64,000 nucleotides of DNA from JAFALK01 sp042701975 (GCA_042701975.1 CP170561.1:3162001-3226000); one strand, 5' to 3'. Numbered from the stretch's first letter, positions 1-8,662 are shown. Numbers and translations are program-made. The notes: generated from the letters alone by a model not told the origin.

Positions 1-930
1 AACCAGCTTGCGCGAATTCATGTCGATGATGCCGACATGCCGGGCGAAGCGGAACGTCACCCAGAGGTAGCGGTGGTCCGCGCTGAGCTGCATGTCGTCG
101 GGCCCGGGCCTGAGCCCCGTGATGTCTGCGACCTTGACCAGTTGGTCGTAGTCGAGGATGCTGATCGTGCTCTCCACACGGTTGGTGACGGCGACATGGT
201 GGCCGTCGTCGAGATCCCGGAAGTTGTGGGCGCCGCGCCCCGTGCGGATGCGCTTCACGACCTCGCGCCGGTGCCAGTCGACCACGGCCACATCATCCTC
301 TCCGGTCATACCGATCAGCAGGTAGCGGTCCCCCGGCGTCATCCACAGGCCGGCAGGTGTGTCGCCGACCTTGAGCTTCCACTGCACGGTCTGGGTGGCC
401 AGGTCGATCGCGGCGACCTCGCCGGTCTCCTGCAGCGTGACGAAGGCGAAGCGGCTGCTCGAATCGAAGTTGATGTGGCTGGGCGTCTTGGCCAGCGGGA
501 TCCGTCGGGCCAGCACCATCTGCTGGCCGTCATAGCGGTAAACGTCCACCCGATCCAACCGCAGTCCAGCCGTCACGAACCACTTGTGATCCGGGGAGAA
601 GCCCAGTTGGTAGGGATCCTCGATGCCCTCGATGCGCCGCTGCACCGCGCCCGTGTGCGGGTCGAGGAACATGAGGTCGTTGGAGATCGAGTCGGCCACG
701 ATCAGCGAGCGGCCATCGGGCGTCACCATCAGGTGGTGCGGCTCCTTGCCGGTCGGCTGCATGCCCACGACCTTGTGCGTGAGCGGATCGATCAGCGTCA
801 GCTGGGCTTCGGCCGAATCCAGCACGATGACGCGGTCCGCAGCGCCTGCCACGAAGGTGCACAGGAGCAGGCCAAGAATCACGACGGCAAGGGCGAGTCC
901 CTTCGAGTGCGGGCGGTTCAATTTCGACAT
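1..930 (-). CDS. YncE-like beta-propeller protein (3' end outside window)
   Basis: This minus-strand gene runs off the left edge; 310 codons are visible. The start is the ATG at 930-928, and the N-terminus has a hydrophobic stretch (about residues 10-30, LALAVVILGLLLCTFVAGAA) that looks like a signal peptide or anchor. The rest is made of repeated blades such as VVGMQPTGKEPHHLMVTPDGRS and SISNDLMFLDPHTGAV, typical of the YVTN/YncE seven-bladed beta-propeller family. Proteins of this type are periplasmic and their biochemical role is usually unknown; binding or quinoprotein-related roles are only family guesses. No operon partner is visible, because the downstream side is outside the window. 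Family assignment is fairly sure, function is not. Confidence 0.75.
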   Translation of the reverse strand, partial: MSKLNRPHSKGLALAVVILGLLLCTFVAGAADRVIVLDSAEAQLTLIDPLTHKVVGMQPTGKEPHHLMVTPDGRSLIVADSISNDLMFLDPHTGAVQRRIEGIEDPYQLGFSPDHKWFVTAGLRLDRVDVYRYDGQQMVLARRIPLAKTPSHINFDSSSRFAFVTLQETGEVAAIDLATQTVQWKLKVGDTPAGLWMTPGDRYLLIGMTGEDDVAVVDWHRREVVKRIRTGRGAHNFRDLDDGHHVAVTNRVESTISILDYDQLVKVADITGLRPGPDDMQLSADHRYLWVTFRFARHVGIIDMNSRKLV

Positions 931-1416
931 CAGGTGCGGAGTACAGGGTGGGATGCATGAAATTCTCATGCTGTTGCGCTTCTGCCTTGTTTCGGCACCG
1001 CGAAATGTTGGAAGCAAATCCGTGCGCAGACAAGCGGGTCAATCGAGCGTGCCGTTCCCGCAAGCTTGTTTCCGTTGGAAGGGCCTACTGGCCAACTGCT
1101 TGCGGGGGACTGACTCGTGTGAGCCGCGGACAGCAGCGGGTCGATAGCAACTGGGGCCATGACCGATGCGTACAGGTAAATTCCTAACCGCTCCGCTTCA
1201 CGCTTTAGCGAGCTCTCGTTCCTACAGTGGCGCCTAACAGCGGAGGGTGTGAACAGTCAGACTGCCCTAGGCCTTCCTCAAGAGTCACTGAACGGCCATT
1301 GCGCCTTAGTCAGCTTTGCAAGCGAAGGCCAAGTCGATTTACGCTTCGATTTCAGCAAGCGAGTTGCGCGAAGTTTTCTGGCTCCCGTGCTTCGATGGAG
1401 TGTTGAAGGGCAAGAC
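931..1416. other. Gene-poor gap upstream of the LprI-like pseudogene
   Basis: About 490 bases without a convincing gene. An open frame continues upstream of the pseudogene to 1249, but its codons give no recognisable protein before the hydrophobic start near 1417. No terminator hairpin or clear promoter was found. Confidence 0.4.
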
Positions 1417-2410
1417 ATGGTGTTCGATTTGGCGCACATCCGGTCAGCCGCAATGCTGCTGGCAGCTCTCCTGATTCACGGCGCTTCGCTTGCGGCAAGC
1501 TTTGACTGCGGCGCAGCGACTACGGCTCGAGAGCAATTGATCTGTGGCGACCAGGCGTTGTCACGCGCCGACGCCGAGCTGGGTCGGGCGTACCAGGTAG
1601 GGCTGGCAGCACTCAGCCTGCGGGGTAAGGCGCTGATGAAGTCATCGCAGCGCGGGTGGCTGAAATTCGTTGCAACGGTGTGTCCCACTGCGCCGCCAAT
1701 CTCTCGGCGGCATTTCCTGAGCGCTGTTCAATGCATGCAACGCGAATACGCGGAGCGACTCCGGCAACTCTCTGGTGTTGGGTTGAGGCAAGGCCCGTAC
1801 ACCTTCGTCCGGATTGATGTCTATGGCACAACGCCAGTGGGGCTGGATGACGACACGGGCATGCAGACCGGCTTTCGCTACGAACACCTGGCGTATCCAC
1901 AGATCGACGCGCCGGACACGCCTGCCACGCGAGCGTGGAACTCACATGTTGCCAAGGCACTGCCGATTCCCGGCGCGTGCGAGAGTGCTTCCGACGACAA
2001 CCTCGACTATCACCTGGCATCTCAAACGCTCGTCTCATAAGCCCGCTCTGGGTGGAGGAGCACTACTGCCCTGGGACGCCTCATGGAAGGTACGAATTCC
2101 GTTCGGATAATCAGGTCATTTCGCCGCTTCTGAGAGATATGGAGACGTCCGATCTCTTCGCGCCCGACGCTGAATGGGACCCGTTCCTCAAGCTTGACTT
2201 CTGGTGGGCGCTCCAACTTCAGGGATGGACTCCGCCGGATGACAACGCGAAGCAGTTCATTCTGGAAGCTGCCACAGATCCTTCAAATTGGCTTTTGACT
2301 CGCGCCGCCTGACCGTGAGTTTCAGTGCGTACTCGGGCGGCTGCTACGTGTGCACGCCGCACCCCGTAACCCTGCCCTGGAGCGAGACGGCGCAATCGAA
2401 TGGCTTTTAG
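1417..2410 (+). pseudogene. LprI/DUF1311-DUF3298 secreted protein, two frameshifts
   Basis: The first segment (frame from ATG 1417, or ATG 1453) has a signal-like stretch (MLLAALLIHGASLAAS) followed by a DUF1311/LprI module: a Cys-containing start (FDCGAATTAREQLICGD), a QRGWL motif and CMQREY. It stops at 2038-2040. The similarity continues in a second frame (ISPLWVEEHYCPGTPHGRY, the YCxGxxHG signature of DUF3298) up to about 2291. It then continues in a third frame (FDSRRLTVSFSAYSGGCYV...TLPW) to the TAG at 2408-2410. Each switch is what one missing base would cause; the second falls in a T-run (2293-2296). Either a decayed gene or two sequencing errors. Related proteins are lysozyme-inhibitor-like or periplasmic with unclear roles. 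Confidence 0.65.
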
Positions 2411-2602
2411 GCGGCGTGGGTGCGCGCAATGCGAACTGACGTTGCCGCGCCCTGAAATTCCACGACTCTGCTGCGGCTTTCGAATTTATGGGTCATTGTT
2501 AACGTGCGCGCCAGCCGCGCAGGTGCCGATCGGCGCCTGCTGGCGGCGCTCGGCGGCCGCTGATTCAAGGGCGAGGGCTGCGTGCGGCCCTAAACTCACG
2601 CC

Positions 2603-2827
2603 ATGCGCGCCGCCCTTAGCATCCTCGGCCTGGTCATCGTCCTGGCCATCGTCCTGCTCAACGCCAAGAACCAGATGAAATCGCTGGCCCCCGTGCCGGC
2701 GTCTTCGGCTGCATCCGGCATCGATCCTGTTCCCGCTCCCAACCGCGCCACGCCCGATGCCGTGCGTGCGCAGGTGCAGTCCTCCCTCGATCAGGCTGCC
2801 AGCGCGGCTTCGGCCGCCCAGCCATGA
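2603..2827 (+). CDS. Small single-pass membrane protein, unknown function
   Basis: A 74-residue protein with one N-terminal transmembrane helix (LSILGLVIVLAIVLLNAKN, about residues 5-23) and an Ala/Pro/Ser-rich tail that should lie outside the membrane. I do not recognise a family. It lies just upstream of tadA (32 bases), so it may be cotranscribed. A TAAACT hexamer at 2591-2596 ends only 6 bases before the ATG, and no Shine-Dalgarno sequence is present; if it is a -10 element, the transcript would be close to leaderless. It is supported by codon bias and by position rather than by a domain. Confidence 0.6.
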   Translation: MRAALSILGLVIVLAIVLLNAKNQMKSLAPVPASSAASGIDPVPAPNRATPDAVRAQVQSSLDQAASAASAAQP

Positions 2828-2858
2828 GCCGCAGCGCCGTTGTGTTGGAGGCCTTCAA

Positions 2859-3410
2859 GTGAGCACAGACGAGTACGCGATGCGCCTGGCGCTGGACCAG
2901 GCGCAGAACGCCTGGCTGGCTGGCGAGGTGCCCGTCGGCGCGGTGCTGATGCGCGAGGGCCAGGTGATCGCCACCGGCTACAACCGCCCGATCACCACGC
3001 ACGATCCGACGGCGCATGCCGAGATCGTGGCGCTGCGCCATGCGGCGACCTTGCTCGGCAATTACCGCCTGCCCGAGTGCGAGCTCTTCGTGACGCTGGA
3101 GCCCTGCGCGATGTGCGCGATGGCCATGATGCATGCGCGGCTCAAGCGCGTGGTCTTTGCTGCGCCGGATCCCAAGACCGGTGTGGCGGGTTCGGTGATC
3201 GATCTCTTCGGCCAGGCCCAGCTCAACCACCACACGCGCATCGAAGGCGGCGTGCTGGCCGAACCGGCCGCCCAGCTGCTGCGGGAGTTCTTTGCGGAAC
3301 GCCGCGAGGCCGCTCGTCAGCGCCGCGCGCAGCGCCAGCACCGGGCCGATGAACCCATCCCGGTCGGCGAAGTCCTGAATCTCGACGACCCTCATTCTTC
3401 TCAGCCATGA
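2859..3410 (+). CDS. tadA: tRNA-specific adenosine deaminase TadA
   Basis: Converts A34 of tRNA-Arg(ACG) to inosine. The zinc-dependent deaminase motif is complete: H53-A-E55 (HAEIVAL) with catalytic Glu55, and PCAMC with Cys83 and Cys86. I chose the GTG start at 2859 because GGAG (2847-2850) lies 8 bases upstream and the N-terminus STDEYAMRLALDQA matches the family; upstream codons in this frame overlap the preceding gene. At 183 residues it is slightly longer than E. coli TadA, the excess being a charged Arg/Gln-rich C-terminal tail. Its stop overlaps the start of the next gene by 4 bases (ATGA), so translation is probably coupled. Confidence 0.93.
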   Translation: MSTDEYAMRLALDQAQNAWLAGEVPVGAVLMREGQVIATGYNRPITTHDPTAHAEIVALRHAATLLGNYRLPECELFVTLEPCAMCAMAMMHARLKRVVFAAPDPKTGVAGSVIDLFGQAQLNHHTRIEGGVLAEPAAQLLREFFAERREAARQRRAQRQHRADEPIPVGEVLNLDDPHSSQP

Positions 3411-4354
3411 ACACCCTCACGCTCTTCTCGCCTTCGGGCTCGCTGGCCCAGGCGGCTCAACTCAAGCGCGCTGCCAAGCGCCTGGGCAAGCTCGGTTTCG
3501 AAGTCACCATCGACGAGGCCGCCTTGCTCAAGGATCAGCGCTTCGCCGGCGACGACGACACCCGGCTTGCGGCCCTGCATCGCGTGGCCAAGGCCGCGCC
3601 TTCCATCGCCCTGGCCACGCGGGGTGGTTACGGTCTCACGCGGCTGCTCGATCGCATCGACTGGAAGAAACTGGCCAAGGCCACCGACAAAGGCACGCGC
3701 TGGGTCGGCATGAGCGACTTCACGGCATTGCAGCTCGGCCTGCTGGCCCACGCCAAGTCGCCCAGCTGGGCGGGCCCGGTTGCGTACGACGACTTCGGCC
3801 GTGCCGATGCCGATGGCGGCGTTGATGACGTCACCGAAGGTTGCTTCGTCGAGGCGATGGATGGCTTGCTGGAAGCTGTCGGATTCCGCACCGAAGCCGG
3901 CTTCGACGGGCTTGGCGTGAAGGGCCAGCTCTGGGGCGGCAACCTGGCGATGGTCTGCTCGCTGCTGGGCACGCCGCACTTCCCGAAGATCAAGGGCGGC
4001 GTACTCTTCCTCGAGGACGTCGCCGAGCAGCCGTTTCGCGTCGAGCGCATGCTGATGCAGCTGCGCATGGCCGGCGTGCTGGACGCGCAGAAAGCGATCG
4101 TGCTGGGCGAATTCAGCCAGTGGCGCAAGACCGAAGCGGATCGGGGCTACGAGCTCAAGCACGCGGTCGCCAAGCTGCGCTCGCTGACCAAGACGCCGAT
4201 CCTGACCGGCCTGCCTTTTGGTCACGTTCCCACGAAGGTCTGCCTGCCTGTAGGACAAAAGGTGGAAATGCTGGTTCAGGGCCGCGATGTGTTCATCGGA
4301 TGGACCCACAGCCATCACAATCACGGTCACCACGACGGGCATCACGGACACTGA
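3407..4354 (+). CDS. ldcA: Muramoyltetrapeptide LD-carboxypeptidase (peptidase S66)
   Basis: Cytoplasmic serine peptidase that removes the terminal D-Ala from recycled murein tetrapeptides. The S66 features are present: an N-terminal SPSG segment, ATRGGYGLTRLLDRIDW, the nucleophile motif GMSDFTALQ with the catalytic Ser, and the C-terminal GLPFGHVPTK with the His of the Ser-Glu-His set. Length (315 aa) is normal. The last residues form a histidine-rich tail (HSHHNHGHHDGHHGH) that is not needed for catalysis and could bind metal; this is an inference. It overlaps tadA by 4 bases. The MccF immunity branch of S66 is an alternative, but the context favours the recycling enzyme. Confidence 0.9.
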   Translation: MNTLTLFSPSGSLAQAAQLKRAAKRLGKLGFEVTIDEAALLKDQRFAGDDDTRLAALHRVAKAAPSIALATRGGYGLTRLLDRIDWKKLAKATDKGTRWVGMSDFTALQLGLLAHAKSPSWAGPVAYDDFGRADADGGVDDVTEGCFVEAMDGLLEAVGFRTEAGFDGLGVKGQLWGGNLAMVCSLLGTPHFPKIKGGVLFLEDVAEQPFRVERMLMQLRMAGVLDAQKAIVLGEFSQWRKTEADRGYELKHAVAKLRSLTKTPILTGLPFGHVPTKVCLPVGQKVEMLVQGRDVFIGWTHSHHNHGHHDGHHGH

Positions 4355-4785
4355 TCTAACTGCTCAGCATCAAGCAACTCGAGTTACCTAAGGGTTACAT
4401 CGGATTGCGGCCAGTTTCGGCTGGAGGCCTTTGGGCCCGGGTTAGCCCCATGCTGGGAGCAATGGTTACTCCGTATAGAATGCCAGTTGCGTAAGAATGA
4501 ACGTGGATGTCGTTTCATGACGGCGTTGACGGGAATTCGCGTCACGCCCGTGGCCTAAAGCCAGCGGGCATTTTTGTTGAAGTGGGTCTCATCCTCCCGG
4601 TGATGGATCTGCAAGCTGTCCCAGCGGTTGCCGGGTCGAAGTCCCGAAGGCTTCGAGTCTTTCGGTTCGTTGAAGCAGCAGGCAGGTGCAGGCTGTGAAG
4701 GGCAGGGCCCATGGTTCTTGATCTGGTGCCCCGGTTGGAATTGCCGGCGCCGTGAAAGATAGGGCAGTCATATGAAGGAGCGCGC
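4355..4785. other. 431-base gap upstream of tonB
   Basis: No gene recognised. It contains a TATAGAAT hexamer-like element near 4470 without a good -35, and a terminator-like hairpin at 4546-4575, about 210 bases before tonB. The rest could be a leader or promoter region for the tonB-exbB-exbD operon. No Fur-box-like sequence was seen. Confidence 0.4.
4546..4575 (+). terminator. Terminator-like hairpin in the tonB upstream gap
   Basis: GCCCG-TGGC pairs with GCCA-(G)-CGGGC around a CTAAA loop, with one bulged G, and is followed by ATTTTTG. It is oriented with tonB but no gene ends just before it, so it may end a short leader RNA. Confidence 0.5.
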
Positions 4786-5424
4786 ATGAACTTTGCGCAG
4801 GAAAATAACGGGTCGGGTCGCGTCGTCGGCTTTGGCATCGTTGTCCTGATCCACATCGTGTTGGCCTGGGCCATTGCCTCGGGTCTGGCGAAGAAGATCG
4901 TGGCGAAGATCGCTGAACCGATCGAGGCCAAGGTGGTCGAGGAAGTGAAGCCGCCGCCGCCGCCGCCCGAGAAGGTGCTGCCGCCGCCGCCGGATATCAA
5001 GGCCCCGCCGCCGCCGTTCGTGCCGGTGCCGGAAGTCGTGGTTACCGCCCCGGCCCCGCCGACGCAAGCCGTCACCACCAGCGTTCCGCCGCCGGTCAAT
5101 ACCGTTGCCGCTGCACCCGCACCTGTTGTGCAGGCGCCGCCGGCTCCGCCGGCCAAGGCCACCGTGTCGTCCACCTGCTCGAAGTGGGAACGCCCGGAGA
5201 TGCCTTCGCTGAACTGGAGCGGCGAAGCAACGTTCATGGCGACCATCGCCGTGCGTGGCAACAAGATCGCCAGCATCGATGTGGCAACCGTTCGTGGCGG
5301 CGGCATCGACCGCAAGTCCGAGCGAGCCATCAAGAACGCCATCACTCAGACCGTGCAGTCCACCTACGTGTGCTCTGGTGAGAACGTTGTCTTCCAGCAG
5401 GAGTTCGCTTTCCGCAACGAATGA
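4786..5424 (+). CDS. tonB: TonB family energy transducer
   Basis: Inner-membrane protein that spans the periplasm and passes proton-motive energy from ExbB/ExbD to outer-membrane receptors. It has an N-terminal transmembrane anchor (VVGFGIVVLIHIVLAWAIASGL, about 13-34), a long Pro-rich spacer (about 50-130, with PPPPPP and EKVLPPPPDIK) and a C-terminal globular domain with GEATFMATIAVRGNKIASIDV and SERAIKNAI. The C-terminus contains two Cys (STCSKW, TYVCSG), which may form a disulfide. A strong ribosome site (GAAGGAG, 4774-4780) precedes the ATG. First gene of tonB-exbB-exbD-exbD, the same arrangement as in Xanthomonas and many Burkholderiales. Confidence 0.9.
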   Translation: MNFAQENNGSGRVVGFGIVVLIHIVLAWAIASGLAKKIVAKIAEPIEAKVVEEVKPPPPPPEKVLPPPPDIKAPPPPFVPVPEVVVTAPAPPTQAVTTSVPPPVNTVAAAPAPVVQAPPAPPAKATVSSTCSKWERPEMPSLNWSGEATFMATIAVRGNKIASIDVATVRGGGIDRKSERAIKNAITQTVQSTYVCSGENVVFQQEFAFRNE

Positions 5425-5546
5425 TCTCGAAGCGGCAAGTCCTGTCAGCCTTCATGGGATCGATCGCGTCGTCGGCCAAAACCTATCGCCCAAGCGTTCG
5501 GTCCCTTTTACAACCCATCTCTGATTTCTTCGTAGGAGTTGACTCC

Positions 5547-6386
5547 ATGACCTCTCGTATCACCGGCCTGTTCGCCGCTATCGCATTCGCCGCGACCCTG
5601 GTGGCTGCCCCCGCCTTCGCGCAAGACAACGCCGCCTCGGCCCCCGCCGCTGAAGCTTCGGCCACCGTGGCTCCCGCTGCTGACGCCGGCGCCGCTCCTG
5701 CTGCCGCTGCCGCTGACGCCGACAAGGAAAATCCTTACGGCCTGATGGCCATGGTCAAGAAGGGCGACGCCGTGTCGCACGGCGTGCTGGCCATTCTGCT
5801 CATCATGTCCATGGGCTCGTGGTACATCCTGATCACCAAGATCTGGGACGGCTCCAAGCTGAACGCTGAAGCCAAGGAAGTCCGCGCCACCTTCTTCAAG
5901 AAGGCCAGCCTGTCCGAAGGCGTCAAGGGCCTGAAGGAAACCGGCGCTTTCCGCTACATCGCCGCTTCGGCCGTGGAAGCCTCGGAGCACCATGAAGGCG
6001 CTCTGACCGAGAACATCGACCACGCTTCGTGGGTGTCGGTGAACATCGACCGCGCCGTGACCGAAGTCAACAGCCGCGTTTCGACCGGCCTGGGCTTCCT
6101 GGCTACCGTCGGTTCGACCGCTCCGTTCGTTGGTCTGTTCGGTACGGTGTGGGGCATTCTGCAAGCCCTGACCCAAATCGGCGTTGCTGGTCAAGCTTCG
6201 ATCGACAAGGTTGCCGGCCCCGTGGGTGAAGCCCTGATCATGACCGCCATCGGTCTGGGCGTCGCCGTTCCCGCCGTGCTGGGCTACAACTGGCTCGTCA
6301 ATCGCAACAAGCAAACCATGGCTCAAGTGCGTGCCTTCGCTGCCGACCTGCACGGCGTCCTGATGGGTGGCCGCGCCAAGCGCTAA
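5547..6386 (+). CDS. exbB: MotA/TolQ/ExbB proton channel protein with signal peptide
   Basis: Channel subunit of the TonB energising complex. The start at 5547 is chosen because GGAG (5535-5538) precedes it and the N-terminus is a signal peptide (MTSRITGLFAAIAFAATLVAAPAFAQ), as in the long ExbB type. An Ala/Pro-rich linker follows, then three transmembrane helices (about 75-95, 185-215, 230-255); the last two carry the conserved TolQ/ExbB segments LGFLATVGSTAPFVGLFGTVWGI and GPVGEALIMTAIGLGVAVPA. At 279 residues the size fits the family. The upstream frame stays open to 5421 but lacks a ribosome site. It lies 122 bases after tonB and 22 bases before the first exbD. Confidence 0.93.
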   Translation: MTSRITGLFAAIAFAATLVAAPAFAQDNAASAPAAEASATVAPAADAGAAPAAAAADADKENPYGLMAMVKKGDAVSHGVLAILLIMSMGSWYILITKIWDGSKLNAEAKEVRATFFKKASLSEGVKGLKETGAFRYIAASAVEASEHHEGALTENIDHASWVSVNIDRAVTEVNSRVSTGLGFLATVGSTAPFVGLFGTVWGILQALTQIGVAGQASIDKVAGPVGEALIMTAIGLGVAVPAVLGYNWLVNRNKQTMAQVRAFAADLHGVLMGGRAKR

Positions 6387-6408
6387 GCCCTAGCCCCGGA
6401 GAATCATC

Positions 6409-6837
6409 ATGGGCATGAACGTCGGATCTTCCGACAGTGGCGAGGACGAAGTCGTCTCCACCATCAACACCACGCCCCTCGTGGATGTGATGTTGGTGTT
6501 GTTGATCATCTTCCTCATCACCGTCCCGGTGGTGACCCAATCTGTGACCATCAACCTCCCTCTGGAGCGTAATTTGGTCCGGGTCACCAAGCCGGAAAAC
6601 ATCGAAATCGCAGTCACCAAGGACGGCGAAATGTACTGGGCCACGGCGCTGGTGCCGGACACCGATGCGCTCTTCGAGCGCCTCAAGAAGGTGGCCGTGC
6701 TCAACCCGCAGCCGCAAGTGCACATCCGTGGCGACAAGAATGCGCGTTATGAGGCCGTGGGCAAGGTGATCTACACCTGCCAGCGCGCCGGCATCATGAG
6801 CATCCACTTCGTCACCGAGCCGCCTGCGAATCAGTAA
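6409..6837 (+). CDS. exbD: ExbD/TolR biopolymer transport protein (first copy)
   Basis: Partner of ExbB in the TonB motor. Single N-terminal transmembrane helix with the functional membrane Asp in NTTPLVDVMLVLLIIFLI, followed by a periplasmic ExbD domain with VTKDGEMYWATALVP and VHIRGDKNARYEAVGKVI. 142 residues, normal length. A ribosome site (CCGGAGA) precedes the ATG. The next exbD begins 15 bases after its stop, and the two share a nearly identical opening (MGMNVGSS). Confidence 0.93.
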   Translation: MGMNVGSSDSGEDEVVSTINTTPLVDVMLVLLIIFLITVPVVTQSVTINLPLERNLVRVTKPENIEIAVTKDGEMYWATALVPDTDALFERLKKVAVLNPQPQVHIRGDKNARYEAVGKVIYTCQRAGIMSIHFVTEPPANQ

Positions 6838-6852
6838 GCCGAGGAGTCTTTT

Positions 6853-7275
6853 ATGGGAATGAACGTTGGAAGTTCCTCGGGGAGCGGCGATCCGGAAGTG
6901 ATGCTGGACGTCAACACGACGCCGCTGATCGACGTGATGCTGGTTCTGCTGGTGATGCTCATCATCACCATCCCGATCCAGCTGCACTCGGTGAACCTGG
7001 ACATGCCGCCGCCGAACAATCAGCCGCACGACCCGCCGGTGACGCACGAAATCTTCATTGACTTCGACGGCACCATCAACTGGGACGGCGCAGCGATCAC
7101 GAAGGCCGAGCTGGAAGAAAAACTGGCCGCGGTGGCTGCTGAAGCCGACCAGCCCGTGGTCAACATCAAGCCCAACAAGCTGGTGGAGTACGGTGCTGTT
7201 GCACACGTGATGGCATCGGCTCAGCGCCATAACGTCAAGAAGATGGGCGTGGTGGGCGGCGAGCAGTTCCGCTGA
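6853..7275 (+). CDS. exbD: ExbD/TolR biopolymer transport protein (second copy)
   Basis: A tandem paralogue of the preceding ExbD (140 aa). It keeps the membrane Asp (NTTPLIDVMLVLLVMLIITIPI) but differs strongly in the periplasmic part, with a Pro/Asn-rich segment (MPPPNNQPHDPP) and HEIFIDFDGTINWDG. In Xanthomonas campestris, ExbD2 in the same position is dispensable for iron uptake but is linked to induction of degradative enzymes; whether that holds here is unknown. Ribosome site GAGGAG just upstream. Last gene of the operon, followed by a hairpin at 7328. Confidence 0.92.
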   Translation: MGMNVGSSSGSGDPEVMLDVNTTPLIDVMLVLLVMLIITIPIQLHSVNLDMPPPNNQPHDPPVTHEIFIDFDGTINWDGAAITKAELEEKLAAVAAEADQPVVNIKPNKLVEYGAVAHVMASAQRHNVKKMGVVGGEQFR

Positions 7276-7327
7276 TCACGCAAGAGGCAAGTGACGCTCG
7301 CGCTGCTCGCCTCTATAGCACCGATAC

Positions 7328-7363
7328 ACGCGCCTCCCGCGACCCTGGGCGGCGCGTTTTTAT
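7328..7363 (+). terminator. Terminator after exbD, immediately upstream of the TPR gene
   Basis: ACGCGCC (7328-7334) pairs with GGCGCGT (7351-7357), with an inner CCC/GGG helix, and is followed by TTTTTATTT. It sits only about 18 bases before the next start codon, so it could be a partial terminator or attenuator instead of an operon end. Confidence 0.65.
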
Positions 7364-7381
7364 TTGCAGGAGATTGACCTC

Positions 7382-8641
7382 ATGAAGATCAAGAACATCA
7401 CCCTGGCCGTCGTTGGCGCCGTGGCCCTGATGGCCGGCAATGCGCCTCACGACGGTGTCAGCGGCCTCCAACTGTTTGCTACGGCCTCCGCCCAAGAGAC
7501 GGTGCGCCCCGAGGTCGGCAAGCACCTGAAGGATGCCGCAGCCCTGATCAAGGCCACCAAGTACAAGGAAGCCCTGGGCAAGATCCGCGAAGCGGAAGCC
7601 GTCGGCGGCCGCACGCCGGGCGAGAACAACGCCATCGAAGGCATGCGCCTGTCGGCCGCCCAAGGTGCCAACGATCCGGACACCATGGCCCACAGCTTTG
7701 AAGCCCTGAAGGCTTCCGGCCGCCTGAGCGGCGCTGCCGCCCTGCAGGTCGAGCTGGCTGTTGCCGGTACCTACCTGCGCGCAGGCAACGCCTCGCAGGC
7801 TTCGACCTGGGCCCAGCGCTACCAGCGCGACGGCGGCACCGACCCGACGGCCAAGCAGATCCTGGCCAGCGCCCAGTTCAAGTCCGGCGACGTGAGCGGC
7901 ATGCTCAAGGACTCGCAGGAAGAAATCGCCGCCGACGAAAAGGCCGGCCGTACGCCTTCCAAGGACAAGCTGAACATGATGCTGTACGCCGCCCAGAAGA
8001 AGGGCGACGGCGCTGCTGAAGCTTCGGCCGTGGACAAGCTGCTGACCTACTACCCCAGCAAGGAGCTGTTCTCGACGGTCCTGAACTCGACCAAGGCCAA
8101 GAAGGGCTTCTCGGAGCGCTTCAGCCTCGACGTGCTGCGCCTGAAGCTGGCCAGCGGCAATCTGAAGGCCGATGAATACGCCGAGTACGCCCAGCTGGCC
8201 GCCGCCGCCGGCTTCCCGGAAGAGGGCAAGATGGTCGTCCAAAAGGGCATGGCCGCCGGCGTGCTGGGCACCGGACCGCAAGCCTCGCGCGACAAGCGCC
8301 TGCTGGACTTCCTGGACAAGAAGATCGCCGACAACAAGGCCGGCGAAGCCGCTGCCCTGACGGCTGCCGCCGATGCCCGCGACGGCATGGGCTATGTGCA
8401 GATCGGTCTGGCTCAAGTCTTCCGTGGTCAGGGCGCTGCCGGCGTCAAGACCATCGAGCAAGGCCTGGCCAAGGACAAGTTTGCCCGTCCGGACGACGCC
8501 AAGCTGTACTACGGCGTCGGCCAGTACTTCGCCGGTGATGTCAGCAAGGCTGTCTCCACCTGGCGCGGCGTCCGCGGCAGCGATGGCGCTGGCGATCTGG
8601 CCCGGCTGTGGATCATTCAGGCCCGCATGGGCAAGAAGTGA
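7382..8641 (+). CDS. Secreted tetratricopeptide-like repeat protein, unknown function
   Basis: A 419-residue protein starting at ATG 7382, with AGGAG at 7368-7372. A signal peptide is likely (MKIKNITLAVVGAVALMAGN... up to TASAQE). The body is alpha-helical with TPR-like pairs: HLKDAAALIKATKYKEALGKIREAEA near the start, AVAGTYLRAGNASQASTWAQRY in the middle and YGVGQYFAGDVSKAVSTWRGVR at the end. The position directly after tonB-exbB-exbD-exbD, also seen in related genomes as I recall, suggests a periplasmic role with that system; this is inference. A strong terminator follows at 8663. Confidence 0.8.
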   Translation: MKIKNITLAVVGAVALMAGNAPHDGVSGLQLFATASAQETVRPEVGKHLKDAAALIKATKYKEALGKIREAEAVGGRTPGENNAIEGMRLSAAQGANDPDTMAHSFEALKASGRLSGAAALQVELAVAGTYLRAGNASQASTWAQRYQRDGGTDPTAKQILASAQFKSGDVSGMLKDSQEEIAADEKAGRTPSKDKLNMMLYAAQKKGDGAAEASAVDKLLTYYPSKELFSTVLNSTKAKKGFSERFSLDVLRLKLASGNLKADEYAEYAQLAAAAGFPEEGKMVVQKGMAAGVLGTGPQASRDKRLLDFLDKKIADNKAGEAAALTAAADARDGMGYVQIGLAQVFRGQGAAGVKTIEQGLAKDKFARPDDAKLYYGVGQYFAGDVSKAVSTWRGVRGSDGAGDLARLWIIQARMGKK

Positions 8642-8662
8642 TCGGCTGAGAAGCCATCAAGC

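Noticed and set aside
1232..1240. GCCTAAC resembling an integron attC half-site near 1232
   Set aside because: No matching GTTRRRY partner at attC distance and no integron integrase; chance match.
4507..4698. 63-codon open frame in the gap before tonB
   Set aside because: It runs through the terminator-like hairpin, has no ribosome site and no signature.
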